Below are positions 24,296 through 32,910 of a DNA stretch of 64,000 bases, piece after piece. A model generated the notes under the pieces. The model worked only from the letters and a program-made list of their open reading frames with translations. It had not been told where the DNA came from and searched no databases. This stretch comes from UBA5239 sp040394635 (lineage in GTDB: Bacteria; Verrucomicrobiota; Lentisphaeria; Victivallales; Victivallaceae). The translations under genes were made by a program, and so were the position numbers. Location: NCBI GenBank assembly GCA_040394635.1, contig JBEBRW010000003.1, positions 62,001 through 126,000 on the forward strand, read 5' to 3'. The first letter of the stretch is position 1. Each line of letters begins with the position of its first letter.

Positions 24296-25377
24296 GGTAT
24301 CGGCGGGGGGACCGCGGCGAAGATTTGACCCAGCTCCGGCACCGTGGCGGCTTCCTGCCAGGACGCCATGCCTTGTTTCCAGACCATGGTGGTGCGGGTG
24401 AAGGTACCGCTCATGGCCTGCGCCTTCAGCGTATTGACGTCATACGGCCCGGCCTGCTGGCCGTTTACCACCACGAAATACGAGCTGACCTGTGGGATCG
24501 GCGGCGGGGGCGGCTGCGCGGCCGCCTGTTGAACGGTGCCGCCGATGGCGCCGCCGAGCTGGGCGCCCATCAGTACGCCGACCATGTTGCCGGCGCCGCC
24601 GGGGTTCGAGGCCGCCGCTTTCATGGCGTCCGCCGCCTGCAGCTGAGTATAGCTGGCCATACCGCCCATGGCGCCGACGCTGGCGCGCTTGTCCATGGCG
24701 GCATTGACTTCTTCCGGCAGCGAAATATTTTCCACGATGAACGAGGTCAGGTCGAAGCCGAGCTGAGCGAAATACGGCGTCATGTTGCGGTGGACGGCGT
24801 CGCCGATTTCATTGTACATGGCGGCGAGGTCGAGCGCCGGAATTTTCAGTTCGCCGAGGGCGTCGGAAAAGGCCGAAACGACCTTGGCCTTCATCTGCGA
24901 TTCGATATCGTCGCAGGTGAACTCCGAGCGTGCGCCGACGAAACGCGCCAGCATGTCGTTCGAATCGCCCACTTTGTATGAGAAATTGCCGCGCGAACGC
25001 AACCGCACGATGCCGAAATCGGCGTCGCGCATCATCACCGGCGTGGGGGTGCCCCATTTGCGGTCGAGCTGCTCGGTGGTGCGGATGAAATAGACCTCGG
25101 CCTTGAACGGCGAGTTGAAGTTGTACGGCAGGCTCAACAAAGTGGTCAGGATCGGGATATTCTTGCTCTCCAGCGTATAGGTGCCGGGCCCGAAATGATC
25201 GGCGATCTGCCCCTGGCTGACGAATACCGCCTTCTGCCCCGGCCGCACGATCAGCTTGGCGTTCCACTTGATTTCGTTGTTATGGCGATCAAAGCGATGC
25301 ACCAGAATCTGCGGATTTTCCTCCGGCCACTCGATGACGTCGATAAACTGTCCCTTGAAAATATTCAGTAAACCCAT
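24292..25377 (-). CDS. SPFH-domain protein with C-terminal GYF_2 domain
   Basis: 361 residues. It begins MGLLNIFKGQFIDVIEWPEE, typical of the YdjI/virion-core-type SPFH family; the SPFH domain spans about 20-250 (VRPGQKAVFVSQGQIADHFG, PGTYTLESKNIPILTTLLSL, NISLPEEVNAAMDKR). A Gly/Ala-rich linker and Pro run (QPPPPPIP) lead to a GYF_2 domain at about 300-350 (YFVVVNGQQAGPYDVNTLKA; VWKQGMASWQEA). Related proteins often end in a zinc ribbon; here GYF replaces it and a zinc-ribbon protein is encoded nearby on the other strand. GGAGATA precedes the start. Likely a membrane-associated scaffold. Confidence 0.8.
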   Translation of the reverse strand: MGLLNIFKGQFIDVIEWPEENPQILVHRFDRHNNEIKWNAKLIVRPGQKAVFVSQGQIADHFGPGTYTLESKNIPILTTLLSLPYNFNSPFKAEVYFIRTTEQLDRKWGTPTPVMMRDADFGIVRLRSRGNFSYKVGDSNDMLARFVGARSEFTCDDIESQMKAKVVSAFSDALGELKIPALDLAAMYNEIGDAVHRNMTPYFAQLGFDLTSFIVENISLPEEVNAAMDKRASVGAMGGMASYTQLQAADAMKAAASNPGGAGNMVGVLMGAQLGGAIGGTVQQAAAQPPPPPIPQVSSYFVVVNGQQAGPYDVNTLKAQAMSGTFTRTTMVWKQGMASWQEAATVPELGQIFAAVPPPIP

Positions 25378-25388
25378 GTTTTTATCTC

Positions 25389-25847
25389 CTATTTGCCGTA
25401 ATATATCACCGGTTTCTGGTTAATCTCGAAGTAACGGATCAGGTCCTCCAGGACGAAATCCTTTTTGCTACCACACTTTTCTTTGAACTCCGCGTACTGC
25501 CCGGGTGTGATCTTTTTCTCATAAAAATATACAACCGGACCGTTCGTATCGTCAAATATATATATTCCATGCTTGTTTTTCAACTCGACTTTGTCAGTAG
25601 CATCCGTATAAATGGCAATTTTGTCACCGGTGCCCGTTACATGAGTAAACAGCATGACGCCAGGCTGTGTCCTGAGGACGGCGAGCATGTGGTATTTGTC
25701 CCGCCGGGAAACATGAATGATGTTGTAACTGCCATCCCCGGTCATGAATTCCCCACTAACGAAGCTGCCGTCCGGAACGGCAGGATTGCTGCAGCCAGTC
25801 AATAACATTATCAGGGCCAGCGATATCACATATAGGGTTGCTTTCAT
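25389..25847 (-). CDS. Small lipoprotein of unknown function
   Basis: 152 residues from the ATG at 25847, which has GAGAGGTG upstream; the longer frame's ATG at 25862 lies within that site. The signal ends in a lipobox (ALIMLLTGC). The mature part (about 135 residues) includes GEFMTGDGSYNIIHVSRRDK and an alternating beta-strand pattern. It has a consensus-like promoter and lies just upstream of the SPFH gene on the same strand. No family recognised. Confidence 0.65.
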   Translation of the reverse strand: MKATLYVISLALIMLLTGCSNPAVPDGSFVSGEFMTGDGSYNIIHVSRRDKYHMLAVLRTQPGVMLFTHVTGTGDKIAIYTDATDKVELKNKHGIYIFDDTNGPVVYFYEKKITPGQYAEFKEKCGSKKDFVLEDLIRYFEINQKPVIYYGK

Positions 25848-25878
25848 CGGAACACCTCTCATTTATGGAGTTTGTTGT

Positions 25879-25907
25879 ATAATAAACTGCTGAAAACGAT
25901 TTGTCAA
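25879..25907 (-). promoter_or_regulatory. Sigma70-like promoter of the lipoprotein-SPFH operon
   Basis: On the minus strand TTGACA (25902-25907), a 17-base spacer and TATTAT (25879-25884) lie about 30 bases before the lipoprotein start. Confidence 0.65.
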
Positions 25908-25955
25908 CACCTCATTTCGGGTTTATATTTAGTAAATATAATTTTGGAGATATGA

Positions 25956-27176
25956 ATGGGTAACCATGGAAGCTGTCCGAAATGCGGCAATGAAATGCAG
26001 TTTTCGGATGAACTGAATGCACCGTATTGCGAAAACTGCGGCCTCGAGGAAGCCGGGCAGGCCGCTCCGGCCCCCGCCGGCCCCGGTCAGGCGGCCAAGC
26101 ATAAGCCGTGCCCGAACTGCGGCAACGAACTGGAATTTTCCGCCAGCCACGGCGGTTTGTATTGTAAGCACTGCGGTACCGAGCAGGCGGTGCTGCGCGA
26201 CCCGGATTTCAAGCCGTCGGGAGCCGATTATCTGGCGACGCTCGCCAAGCTCGAGGATCATTCCGAAGCGGCGGAGCGCATCGAGCTCGACTGCGACAAC
26301 TGCGCCGCCCACATCGAGCTCTCCGAAAATGTCGTGGCGGACCGCTGTCCCTACTGCGAATCCCCGGTCATCGCCATTTCGCTGAGTACGCGCCCGATCC
26401 GGCCCACCGCCGTGCTGCCCTTCCGCGTCAACTGCGACGAAGCCACCGAGCAATACAAGAAGTGGCTCAAATCCCGCTGGTTCATGCCGGGCAAAGTCAA
26501 GCATGAGGCGCGCATCCGCAAATTCAAGGGCATGTACCTGCCGCACTGGACCTATGACAACGACACCACCACCCGGTACACCGGTATGCGCGGCGTACAT
26601 TACTGGGTCACGGTCAGCTATACCGCCACCGAAAACGGCAAATCCGTCCGCAAAACCCGTCAGGAGCGCCGCACCCGCTGGTACCCAACCGCCGGCACGG
26701 TTCATAACCGCTTCAAAGATCTGCTGGTGGCGGCCAATCACAACCTGCCGCAGGACCTGGTGGACAAGCTCACGCCGTGGGGGCTGGAAGCGCTCCAGGA
26801 GTATCAGGCGGACTTCATCCGCGGGCACCAGGAGCAGAGCTACGCGCTGCCGCTGGCGGCGGGTTTCGACCGCGCCAAGGGCATGATGGACCCGGAAATC
26901 CGCCATACCATCCGCCGCGACATCGGCGGCGACGAGCAGCGGATTCTTTCCACTTCGGTTCAGTACAAAAACATCTCCTACAAACTGATCCTGCTGCCGG
27001 TGTGGGAGAATCATTTCGAATTTCAAAACAAAACCTATACCTTTCTGGTCAACGCCCGTACCGGCGAAGTTCAGGGCAAGCGCCCGTGGAGTGCGATCAA
27101 GATCACGCTCTTCGTGCTGTTCCTGCTGGCCGTGGCCGGAATCATCGTTGGCCTGATCGCTCATTACAACGGATAA
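25956..27176 (+). CDS. Triple zinc-ribbon protein with C-terminal membrane helix
   Basis: 406 residues. Three zinc ribbons are visible: CPKCGNEMQF...CENCG (7-28), CPNCGNELEF...CKHCG (about 51-70) and LDCDNCAAHI...RCPYC (about 112-133). A middle domain (VLPFRVNCDEATEQYKKWLK; KGMYLPHWTYDN) and a C-terminal helix (ITLFVLFLLAVAGIIVGLIA) follow. This layout is that of proteins often mis-annotated as primosomal or helicase-like because of the ribbons; I see no helicase motif. It is divergent from the SPFH operon; association of the two is inferred. Confidence 0.75.
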   Translation: MGNHGSCPKCGNEMQFSDELNAPYCENCGLEEAGQAAPAPAGPGQAAKHKPCPNCGNELEFSASHGGLYCKHCGTEQAVLRDPDFKPSGADYLATLAKLEDHSEAAERIELDCDNCAAHIELSENVVADRCPYCESPVIAISLSTRPIRPTAVLPFRVNCDEATEQYKKWLKSRWFMPGKVKHEARIRKFKGMYLPHWTYDNDTTTRYTGMRGVHYWVTVSYTATENGKSVRKTRQERRTRWYPTAGTVHNRFKDLLVAANHNLPQDLVDKLTPWGLEALQEYQADFIRGHQEQSYALPLAAGFDRAKGMMDPEIRHTIRRDIGGDEQRILSTSVQYKNISYKLILLPVWENHFEFQNKTYTFLVNARTGEVQGKRPWSAIKITLFVLFLLAVAGIIVGLIAHYNG

Positions 27177-27179
27177 ATC

Positions 27180-27989
27180 ATGGATATCAAAAATCTGCTC
27201 GAAATCATTTTTATGGCGGTGTTCCAGGGGGTCGCGGAATTCCTGCCGATCAGCTCGTCGGGACACCTGGCGGTCATCGCCAAACTCATCGGCTACAATC
27301 CCGACGAAGTCGTCACCACCGGCATCATCCTGCACGCCGGTACGCTGGTGTCGATCCTGGTGTTTTACTTCCACTCGCTGCTCAAGTTGTTGACCAACAA
27401 AGAGTTAAAGACCATCCTGATGATCATCATCGGGACGGTTCCGGCGGGCGTCATCGGGATTATTTACAAGGAGCTCGGCGTCGACGATTTTCTGTTCACC
27501 TGCGTACTGGTCAGCGGTATCGGCTTCCTGATTACCGCCACGCTGCTGCGGTTCGGCATGAAAACCAAAGACGAAAACGCCATTCCGCTGGAAAAAATGA
27601 ACTGGAAACAGGCCCTGATCATCGGCATTGTCCAGGGGATTGCCGTGCTGCCGGGGATTTCGCGCTCGGGGTCGACGATTTCCGCCGCGCTTAAGGTCGG
27701 GCTGACCAAAGCCGACTGCGCGAGATTTTCGTTTTATCTGGCGATTCCGGCCATCGGCGGGGCCGCCTTTCTGGAGCTGCTCTCGGCCACGAAAAAAGAG
27801 GGGTTTTCCGCCGGGGCGTTCTTCACCCCTGAACTGCTGATCGGTTTCGCGCTGTCGGCGGTGGTCGGCTGGGTTTCGCTGAAACTGCTGGTGACGATGC
27901 TGAACAAGGGCAAGCTCGAATATTTTTCCTGGTACCTGTACGTGGTCGGCGCAGCCGTCACCATCTGGGGAATCATCGATTTATTTTAA
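27180..27989 (+). CDS. uppP: Undecaprenyl-diphosphatase
   Basis: 269 residues, typical for UppP/BacA. It dephosphorylates undecaprenyl diphosphate at the cytoplasmic membrane to recycle the lipid carrier for cell-wall and glycan synthesis. Both signature motifs are present: QGVAEFLPISSSGHL near the N-terminus and LPGISRSGSTISAAL near 160-174, with about eight hydrophobic segments. It starts three bases after the zinc-ribbon gene stop and is followed by proC after 13 bases. Confidence 0.96.
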   Translation: MDIKNLLEIIFMAVFQGVAEFLPISSSGHLAVIAKLIGYNPDEVVTTGIILHAGTLVSILVFYFHSLLKLLTNKELKTILMIIIGTVPAGVIGIIYKELGVDDFLFTCVLVSGIGFLITATLLRFGMKTKDENAIPLEKMNWKQALIIGIVQGIAVLPGISRSGSTISAALKVGLTKADCARFSFYLAIPAIGGAAFLELLSATKKEGFSAGAFFTPELLIGFALSAVVGWVSLKLLVTMLNKGKLEYFSWYLYVVGAAVTIWGIIDLF

Positions 27990-28002
27990 GGAGATATGAA
28001 CT

Positions 28003-28791
28003 ATGAAAAATCCGAAATTCTACTTCATCGGCGCCGGCAAAATGGCCTCCGCGCTGGCCTGCGGCATGACCAAAGTTTTCGATAAATCCGCGATCTGCGC
28101 TTACGATAAATCCGCCGAAGCCGCCGTGACTTTCGTCGCCAAAACCAAGGCGGTCGGTGAGTTCACGCTGGCCGACGCCGATATCGTGATCCTGGCCGTT
28201 AAGCCCCAGCACCTCGATTCCGCGGTTAAGGAGCACAAGGATATCCTGAAGGACAAACTCATCGTCTCCATCCTGGCCGGTACCCGGATCGAGCAGCTCC
28301 AGCAGAAAACCGGGTCGAAGCGGATCGTCCGCATCATGCCGAACATTTCCGCCACCATCGGTGCGGGGGTCGCGGGCGTGACCAAAACGGACGCCGTCGG
28401 CAAAGACGAATTCGCCGTCATCGAAAAAGTATTGAAATCCACCGGCGTTTATGAATATTTCAGCGACGAAAACCTGTTCGACGCCATCACCGGGCTCAGC
28501 GGCAGCGGCCCCGCCTTCGCATTTGAGTTCATCAAGGCACTGACCGACGGCGCCGTGACCGCCGGTATGCCGATGCAGCAGGCGTTGCGCATGGCCGCCG
28601 CCACGGTGGAGGGCGCCGCACAGATGGTGCTGCAGGGCGGGGACCCGTCCGATTTGCGCAACCAGGTCATGTCCCCCGGCGGCACCACCGCCGAAGGGAT
28701 CCGGACCCTGGAGAAATGCGGCTTCCGGAGTGCAGTGATCGAAGCGGTGATCGCCACCGCGCAGAAATCCCGTGACCTGGGCAATAAATAA
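28003..28791 (+). CDS. proC: Pyrroline-5-carboxylate reductase
   Basis: 262 residues, the usual ProC length. NAD(P)H-dependent reduction of pyrroline-5-carboxylate to proline in the cytoplasm. The Rossmann start FYFIGAGKMASALACGM, VILAVKPQ, RIMPNISATIGAGV and the C-terminal dimer motif TGLSGSGPAFAFEFIKALTD plus LRNQVMSPGGTTAEGI are all present. GGAG lies before the ATG. It is mid-operon between uppP and a GT2 gene. Confidence 0.96.
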   Translation: MKNPKFYFIGAGKMASALACGMTKVFDKSAICAYDKSAEAAVTFVAKTKAVGEFTLADADIVILAVKPQHLDSAVKEHKDILKDKLIVSILAGTRIEQLQQKTGSKRIVRIMPNISATIGAGVAGVTKTDAVGKDEFAVIEKVLKSTGVYEYFSDENLFDAITGLSGSGPAFAFEFIKALTDGAVTAGMPMQQALRMAAATVEGAAQMVLQGGDPSDLRNQVMSPGGTTAEGIRTLEKCGFRSAVIEAVIATAQKSRDLGNK

Positions 28792-28807
28792 CTTATCGAG
28801 GTACAAT

Positions 28808-29560
28808 ATGGAACTTGATTTTTCCGGCAAACTCAGCGTGATTATTCCGGTTTACAACGAAGAAAAAACGGTGGTCGAACTGGTGAAACGGGTTCTGGCG
28901 CGCCCCGAAACCGGCGAGGTCATCATCATCGACGACGGCTCCCGCGACAACACCCGCGAGGAGCTCAAAAAACTGCAGGATATCCCGAATGTGAAAATCA
29001 TTTTCCAGGAGACGAACCACGGCAAAGGCGCCGCCGTCATCCGCGGCATTCCCGAGGCCGCCATGCCCTATGTCATCATTCAGGACGCCGACTTCGAGTA
29101 CACCCCGGAAGATTACCCGCTGGTGCTGGCCCCCCTGCTGCTGGGCAAGGCCGATGTGGTCTACGGCTCGCGCTTCATGTGCACCCCCGGGCAGGTCCGC
29201 TATTTCCGCCACGAAATGGGCAACAAAATCCTGACCTTTTTCTCCAATCTCTGCTCGGATATCCACCTGACCGACATGGAAACCTGTTATAAATGCTTCA
29301 AGCGCGAGGTCATCCAGAACCTGAACCTGACTTCGCAGCGCTTCGGCATTGAAGTGGAACTGACCGCCAAGCTCGCCAAGTCGCGCCGCCTGCGAATCTG
29401 GGACGTGCCGATTTCGTACAATCCGCGCAAATACAACGAAGGGAAAAAGATCACCTGGAAGGACGGCGTATCCGCCATCTGGCAGATCATCAAATTCAAT
29501 TTGTTCACCGACAGATCCACCTTCTACAAGCGTCCGTGGGACGAGGTGCTGGGCGAATAA
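28808..29560 (+). CDS. Family 2 glycosyltransferase (DPM1-like)
   Basis: 250 residues from the ATG at 28808 (MELDFSGKLSVIIPVYNEEK). GT-A motifs: VIPVYNEE, VIIIDDGSRDNT, NHGKGAAVIRGI and the metal-binding QDADFEYTPEDY. The later ETCYKCFKR and IEVELTAKLAK resemble bacterial dolichol-phosphate-mannose-synthase-like enzymes that load a polyprenyl phosphate, which fits the nearby uppP. No C-terminal membrane helices are seen. Its stop overlaps the next ATG by one base (TAATG). Confidence 0.88.
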   Translation: MELDFSGKLSVIIPVYNEEKTVVELVKRVLARPETGEVIIIDDGSRDNTREELKKLQDIPNVKIIFQETNHGKGAAVIRGIPEAAMPYVIIQDADFEYTPEDYPLVLAPLLLGKADVVYGSRFMCTPGQVRYFRHEMGNKILTFFSNLCSDIHLTDMETCYKCFKREVIQNLNLTSQRFGIEVELTAKLAKSRRLRIWDVPISYNPRKYNEGKKITWKDGVSAIWQIIKFNLFTDRSTFYKRPWDEVLGE

Positions 29561-30999
29561 TGAGTGTCAAAGTTGCCATCGTTTCCGACCTGCACTATGC
29601 AGCCGAGCCGAATCCGCTGATTCCGAAGCGCCGCGGCGAGCTCGCCGCCATTCTGCTGCTGCGCGCGGTGCACCGCTTCAACCGCTTTATCAAACCCGAT
29701 ATCGTGCTGGTCACCGGCGACCTGATCAACCAGCCGGACGCGCCCGACGCCGATGTGCTTTCCGCAGAGCTCCGCGACATTCTGGCGCTGTTGAAAATGC
29801 CGTACATCGTCATCCCCGGCAATCACGATCTGAAGAACGAAGCGTTTTACCGGATTTTTCCGCGCCCGGCGCAATTCACCGACATCGGCAAGGTCCGTTT
29901 CGTCACCTTCGACGACCCCGAAACGCCCGGCTACAATGCTCTCCGCACCCCGGCGGACATCGAATTCATGCGCCGGGCTCGTGCCGGCTGGACCGGTCCC
30001 CTGGTTTCCGTCCAGCACGTGCCACTGCTGCCGCGCCAGACCGCGCCCTACAATTACGACAATAGTGACGAACTGCTGGCCGTGCTCGAGGAATGCGGCT
30101 ACACCGCCTCCGTTTCCGGGCATTATCACAACGGCCTCGCCCCCATGCAGCATGGCGCGACCACGCTCGTGACCGCCGCGGCCACCTGCGAAACGCCGTT
30201 CCCATACAGCATCATGGAAATCGGTGACGACGGCAAAGTCACGGTACAGCAGGAAACCCTGAGCCTCGACCCCGCGCTGAAGCTTCGCGACTGCCACATT
30301 CATACCCCGCTGGCCTACTGCAATGAAAACATGTCCATCCCCATGGTCAACTCCCTGGCGGACGCCTTCGGCCTGGCCGGTACCGTCACCAGCGAACACT
30401 CCGCGCACCTGTATTTCGACCGCTCGACTTATGTGGAGAAGAAATACTACCGCGAAGGCGTTGCCGCGCGGACGCAATCCCGCATCGGCGAGTATCTGAC
30501 CATGTTCGAACAATACGCCACGCCGCGCAATGCTTTCGGCATGGAAATCGATTTCGACCACCTCGGCCGCCCGGTCATTGAAAAAGAGGTCTGGGACAAA
30601 CTACAGTTCCGCAACGGCGCGGTTCATTTCCTCAATTCGCTCAACACCGGCGATATGGCCAGAATCAAGGATGAATTCATGTTCATCAGCGAGTCCATCC
30701 TGAAAAGCGGCGTCGATGCGCTGGTTCATCCCTTCCGTATCCTGAACCGCCTCGGAAGGCCAACGGAACTATATGAACCGCTGGCGTTATTGCTGAAAAA
30801 ATACCGCGTGGCCGCCGAAATCAATTTCCACACCAACGAGCCCGAACCGGAATTCTTCCGTCTCTGCCTCGAAAACGGTGTGAAAATCACCCTCGGCAGC
30901 GACTCGCACAACCTCTACGAAGTCGGCGAATTCTATCCGCACCTGAAGTTGCTCGACCAGATCGCCCCCGGCAGTGCCGCCACCGATATCTTCGCCTGA
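29560..30999 (+). CDS. Metallophosphoesterase-PHP domain fusion protein
   Basis: 479 residues from the ATG that overlaps the GT2 stop. Residues 1-235 are a calcineurin-like phosphoesterase: AIVSDLHYA (Asp and His), VLVTGDLIN, VIPGNHDLKN, VSVQHVP and VSGHYHNG. Residues about 250-479 are a PHP domain: RDCHIHTPLAYCNENMS, TSEHSAHLYF, GMEIDF, ALVHPFRIL, AAEINFHT and TLGSDSHNL, with the metal ligands apparently intact. Each half normally exists alone, and the fusion suggests two linked phosphoester hydrolysis steps on one substrate, which is unknown. It follows the GT2 gene in one operon. Confidence 0.8.
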   Translation: MSVKVAIVSDLHYAAEPNPLIPKRRGELAAILLLRAVHRFNRFIKPDIVLVTGDLINQPDAPDADVLSAELRDILALLKMPYIVIPGNHDLKNEAFYRIFPRPAQFTDIGKVRFVTFDDPETPGYNALRTPADIEFMRRARAGWTGPLVSVQHVPLLPRQTAPYNYDNSDELLAVLEECGYTASVSGHYHNGLAPMQHGATTLVTAAATCETPFPYSIMEIGDDGKVTVQQETLSLDPALKLRDCHIHTPLAYCNENMSIPMVNSLADAFGLAGTVTSEHSAHLYFDRSTYVEKKYYREGVAARTQSRIGEYLTMFEQYATPRNAFGMEIDFDHLGRPVIEKEVWDKLQFRNGAVHFLNSLNTGDMARIKDEFMFISESILKSGVDALVHPFRILNRLGRPTELYEPLALLLKKYRVAAEINFHTNEPEPEFFRLCLENGVKITLGSDSHNLYEVGEFYPHLKLLDQIAPGSAATDIFA

Positions 31000-31012
31000 A
31001 AGCGAATTGGTA

Positions 31013-31783
31013 TTAGTTATTGAGGGAGCCGCGGCGGTAACCTTGCAGATCGAGGAGGATTTTCTTGAATCCCGCTTGCTGCAGGGCCTGATTGATGGCT
31101 TCGCGGTGAGCGGGGAGCAGGGCGTAATCGTTTTGCTGCAGCTCGATACGGGCTTCGTTGCCGAAACAGCGGACGCGATGACCGCGAAAGCCCAGTTCGG
31201 AGAGGCTTTTTTCCGCGCGCCGGACGCGGTCGAGCAGCTCCGGGGTCAACGGCGTGTGATACGGGATTCGCGAGGCGAGACAGGCGTCCGCCGGGGCGTT
31301 CCAGTTCGGCAGGTCGTATTCGCGGCTCAGGGCGCGAATGTCTTCCTTGTCCATGTCGGCTTCGAGGAACGGATGAACCTGGCCGAGTTCGTTGGCGGCT
31401 CTTGCGCCCGGGCGGTAGTCGGAGAGGTCATATTTGTTGAAGCCGTCCGCCACGTGCTCGAAACCGCGCTCGCTGGCGGCCTGGCGGATGGCGGTCATCA
31501 GCATTTTTTTGCAGTGGTAACAGCGGTCCGGGTAATTGGCGGCGACCTCGGCGCAGTCGAGCGGGTTCAGCTCCAAGCGCAGCAGCGGCGCGTCCCATTC
31601 GCCGACCGGGTCCACGGCGAACGGCGTGACGGCGTTGATCAGCAGCACATTACCGGGGCCGAGCGCCTTGATGGCGGCGGCGGCCAGCAGCGTACTATCC
31701 ACCCCGCCGGAAAAGGCGATGGCGATGCGGCCATAGCGGCGCAGGACCTCAGTTAGTTTTCGGGAGGAGTTGTTCATATTCAT
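31013..31783 (-). CDS. larE: ATP-dependent sacrificial sulfur transferase LarE-type
   Basis: 256 residues from the ATG at 31783. The PP-loop SGGVDST (residues 24-30) binds ATP; YPDRCYHCKKMLM and GFNKYDLSDYRPGARAANEL are typical LarE segments; ADACLASRIPYHTPLT carries the Cys that acts as sulfur donor in characterised LarE. LarE thiolates the pyridinium cofactor of the nickel enzyme lactate racemase and relatives; larB, larC and larA are not in this window. It overlaps the end of the GT4 gene by 35 bases, so the two are co-translated. Confidence 0.88.
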   Translation of the reverse strand: MNMNNSSRKLTEVLRRYGRIAIAFSGGVDSTLLAAAAIKALGPGNVLLINAVTPFAVDPVGEWDAPLLRLELNPLDCAEVAANYPDRCYHCKKMLMTAIRQAASERGFEHVADGFNKYDLSDYRPGARAANELGQVHPFLEADMDKEDIRALSREYDLPNWNAPADACLASRIPYHTPLTPELLDRVRRAEKSLSELGFRGHRVRCFGNEARIELQQNDYALLPAHREAINQALQQAGFKKILLDLQGYRRGSLNN

Positions 31784-32906
31784 TTTCAAGGATATCCGCC
31801 ATTTTCTGCCACGGGAAACGGTCGGCCACGAGGCGGCGGCCGTTTTCGCCCATGCGCTTGGCAAGTTCGGGGTTATCGAGAATTTTGATGGCGCCTGCGG
31901 CGGCTTCGGCATCGCTCTCGGGCGCGGCGAGGAAACCGGTCTCGCCGGGGATGATTACTTCAGGCGTGCCGTCCAGCGCGAAGCCGATGGCGGGCTTGCC
32001 GCTGCCGAGCGCCTGAACCACTGCACGGGGGAGCCCCTCGTGCAGCGAGAGGTGCATCAGGATATCCATCAGCGCGGTGTAGCGGCAGACCTGATCCGGC
32101 GGCACCAGCCCGGCGAAATGGAACTTCTCGGTCATGCCGAGCTTCGCGATCCAGGCGTCGAGTTCCTCGCGCATGGTGCCGTTGCCCACGATCAGGAAAT
32201 GGGTGTCGGGGTGGGCGTCGAGAATCAGCCGCGCCGCCGGAATCATGTATTCATAGCCCTTTTGCGGAAAAAGCCGCCCGATGGCGCCGATCACTTTCAC
32301 CCCCTCGGGAATGCCGAGTTCATCGCGCAGTTCGGGCTCGGGCCGGGCATCGAGGAACTTCTCGATTTCCATGCCGCTGTAGACGACTTTGTAGAGTTCG
32401 GGCGGGCCGATTTTCGCCGCCACGCACTGGTCGATCATGGCCTGCGCCACCGCGAAAATTTTGTGCGAACGCTTCGCCGCGAAACGCTCCGCCGTCCGGT
32501 ATAGCCAGTTACTGAATTTGCTCTGGTAGGGGTGGAACGCCTGTCCGTGGACAGTGTGCACCACCACCGGTATTTTCGCATCCCACGCGGCGGCGCGCCC
32601 CAGGATCCCGGCCTTGGATGTGTGGGTGTGGACAACGTCGAATTTGCGTTCTTTGAACAGCTTTTTCATTGCTGAATACGCCTGGAAATCCCGCAGCGGG
32701 TTCACCGAACGGATCATTGACGGAATCTCGATGACCTCGAATTCCGGCAGATCGGGGTTCTGCAGCAGTTTGCCCTCCGGCCCGGAGGTGGGACCGGTCA
32801 CCAGCACCACTTCGTGCCCTTTCTGCAGGTGGCCGATGATCGTGAACAGGGTATTTTCCTGGGCGCCGCCCACAATCATCCGGGTGATGACGTGGCAAAT
32901 CTTCAT
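31749..32906 (-). CDS. Family 4 glycosyltransferase
   Basis: 385 residues from MKICHVITRMIVGGAQENTL, the canonical GT4 opening, at 32906; an ATG at 32924 adds six residues and overlaps the comEC stop. N-terminal Rossmann half: FDVVHTHTSKAGILGR, VHTVHGQAFHPYQ. C-terminal half: VIGAIGRLFPQKGYEYMIPA, HFAGLVPPDQVCRYTALMDI and the donor-binding EGLPRAVVQALGSGKPAIGF. Likely an exopolysaccharide or lipid-linked glycan transferase at the membrane face. It lies between comEC and larE in a minus-strand operon. Confidence 0.9.
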   Translation of the reverse strand: MKICHVITRMIVGGAQENTLFTIIGHLQKGHEVVLVTGPTSGPEGKLLQNPDLPEFEVIEIPSMIRSVNPLRDFQAYSAMKKLFKERKFDVVHTHTSKAGILGRAAAWDAKIPVVVHTVHGQAFHPYQSKFSNWLYRTAERFAAKRSHKIFAVAQAMIDQCVAAKIGPPELYKVVYSGMEIEKFLDARPEPELRDELGIPEGVKVIGAIGRLFPQKGYEYMIPAARLILDAHPDTHFLIVGNGTMREELDAWIAKLGMTEKFHFAGLVPPDQVCRYTALMDILMHLSLHEGLPRAVVQALGSGKPAIGFALDGTPEVIIPGETGFLAAPESDAEAAAGAIKILDNPELAKRMGENGRRLVADRFPWQKMADILENEYEQLLPKTN

Positions 32907-32910
32907 TTTT

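Noticed and set aside
25956..27176. Replication restart helicase PriA annotation for the zinc-ribbon protein
   Set aside because: No Walker A/B or helicase motifs; the resemblance is limited to the zinc ribbons.
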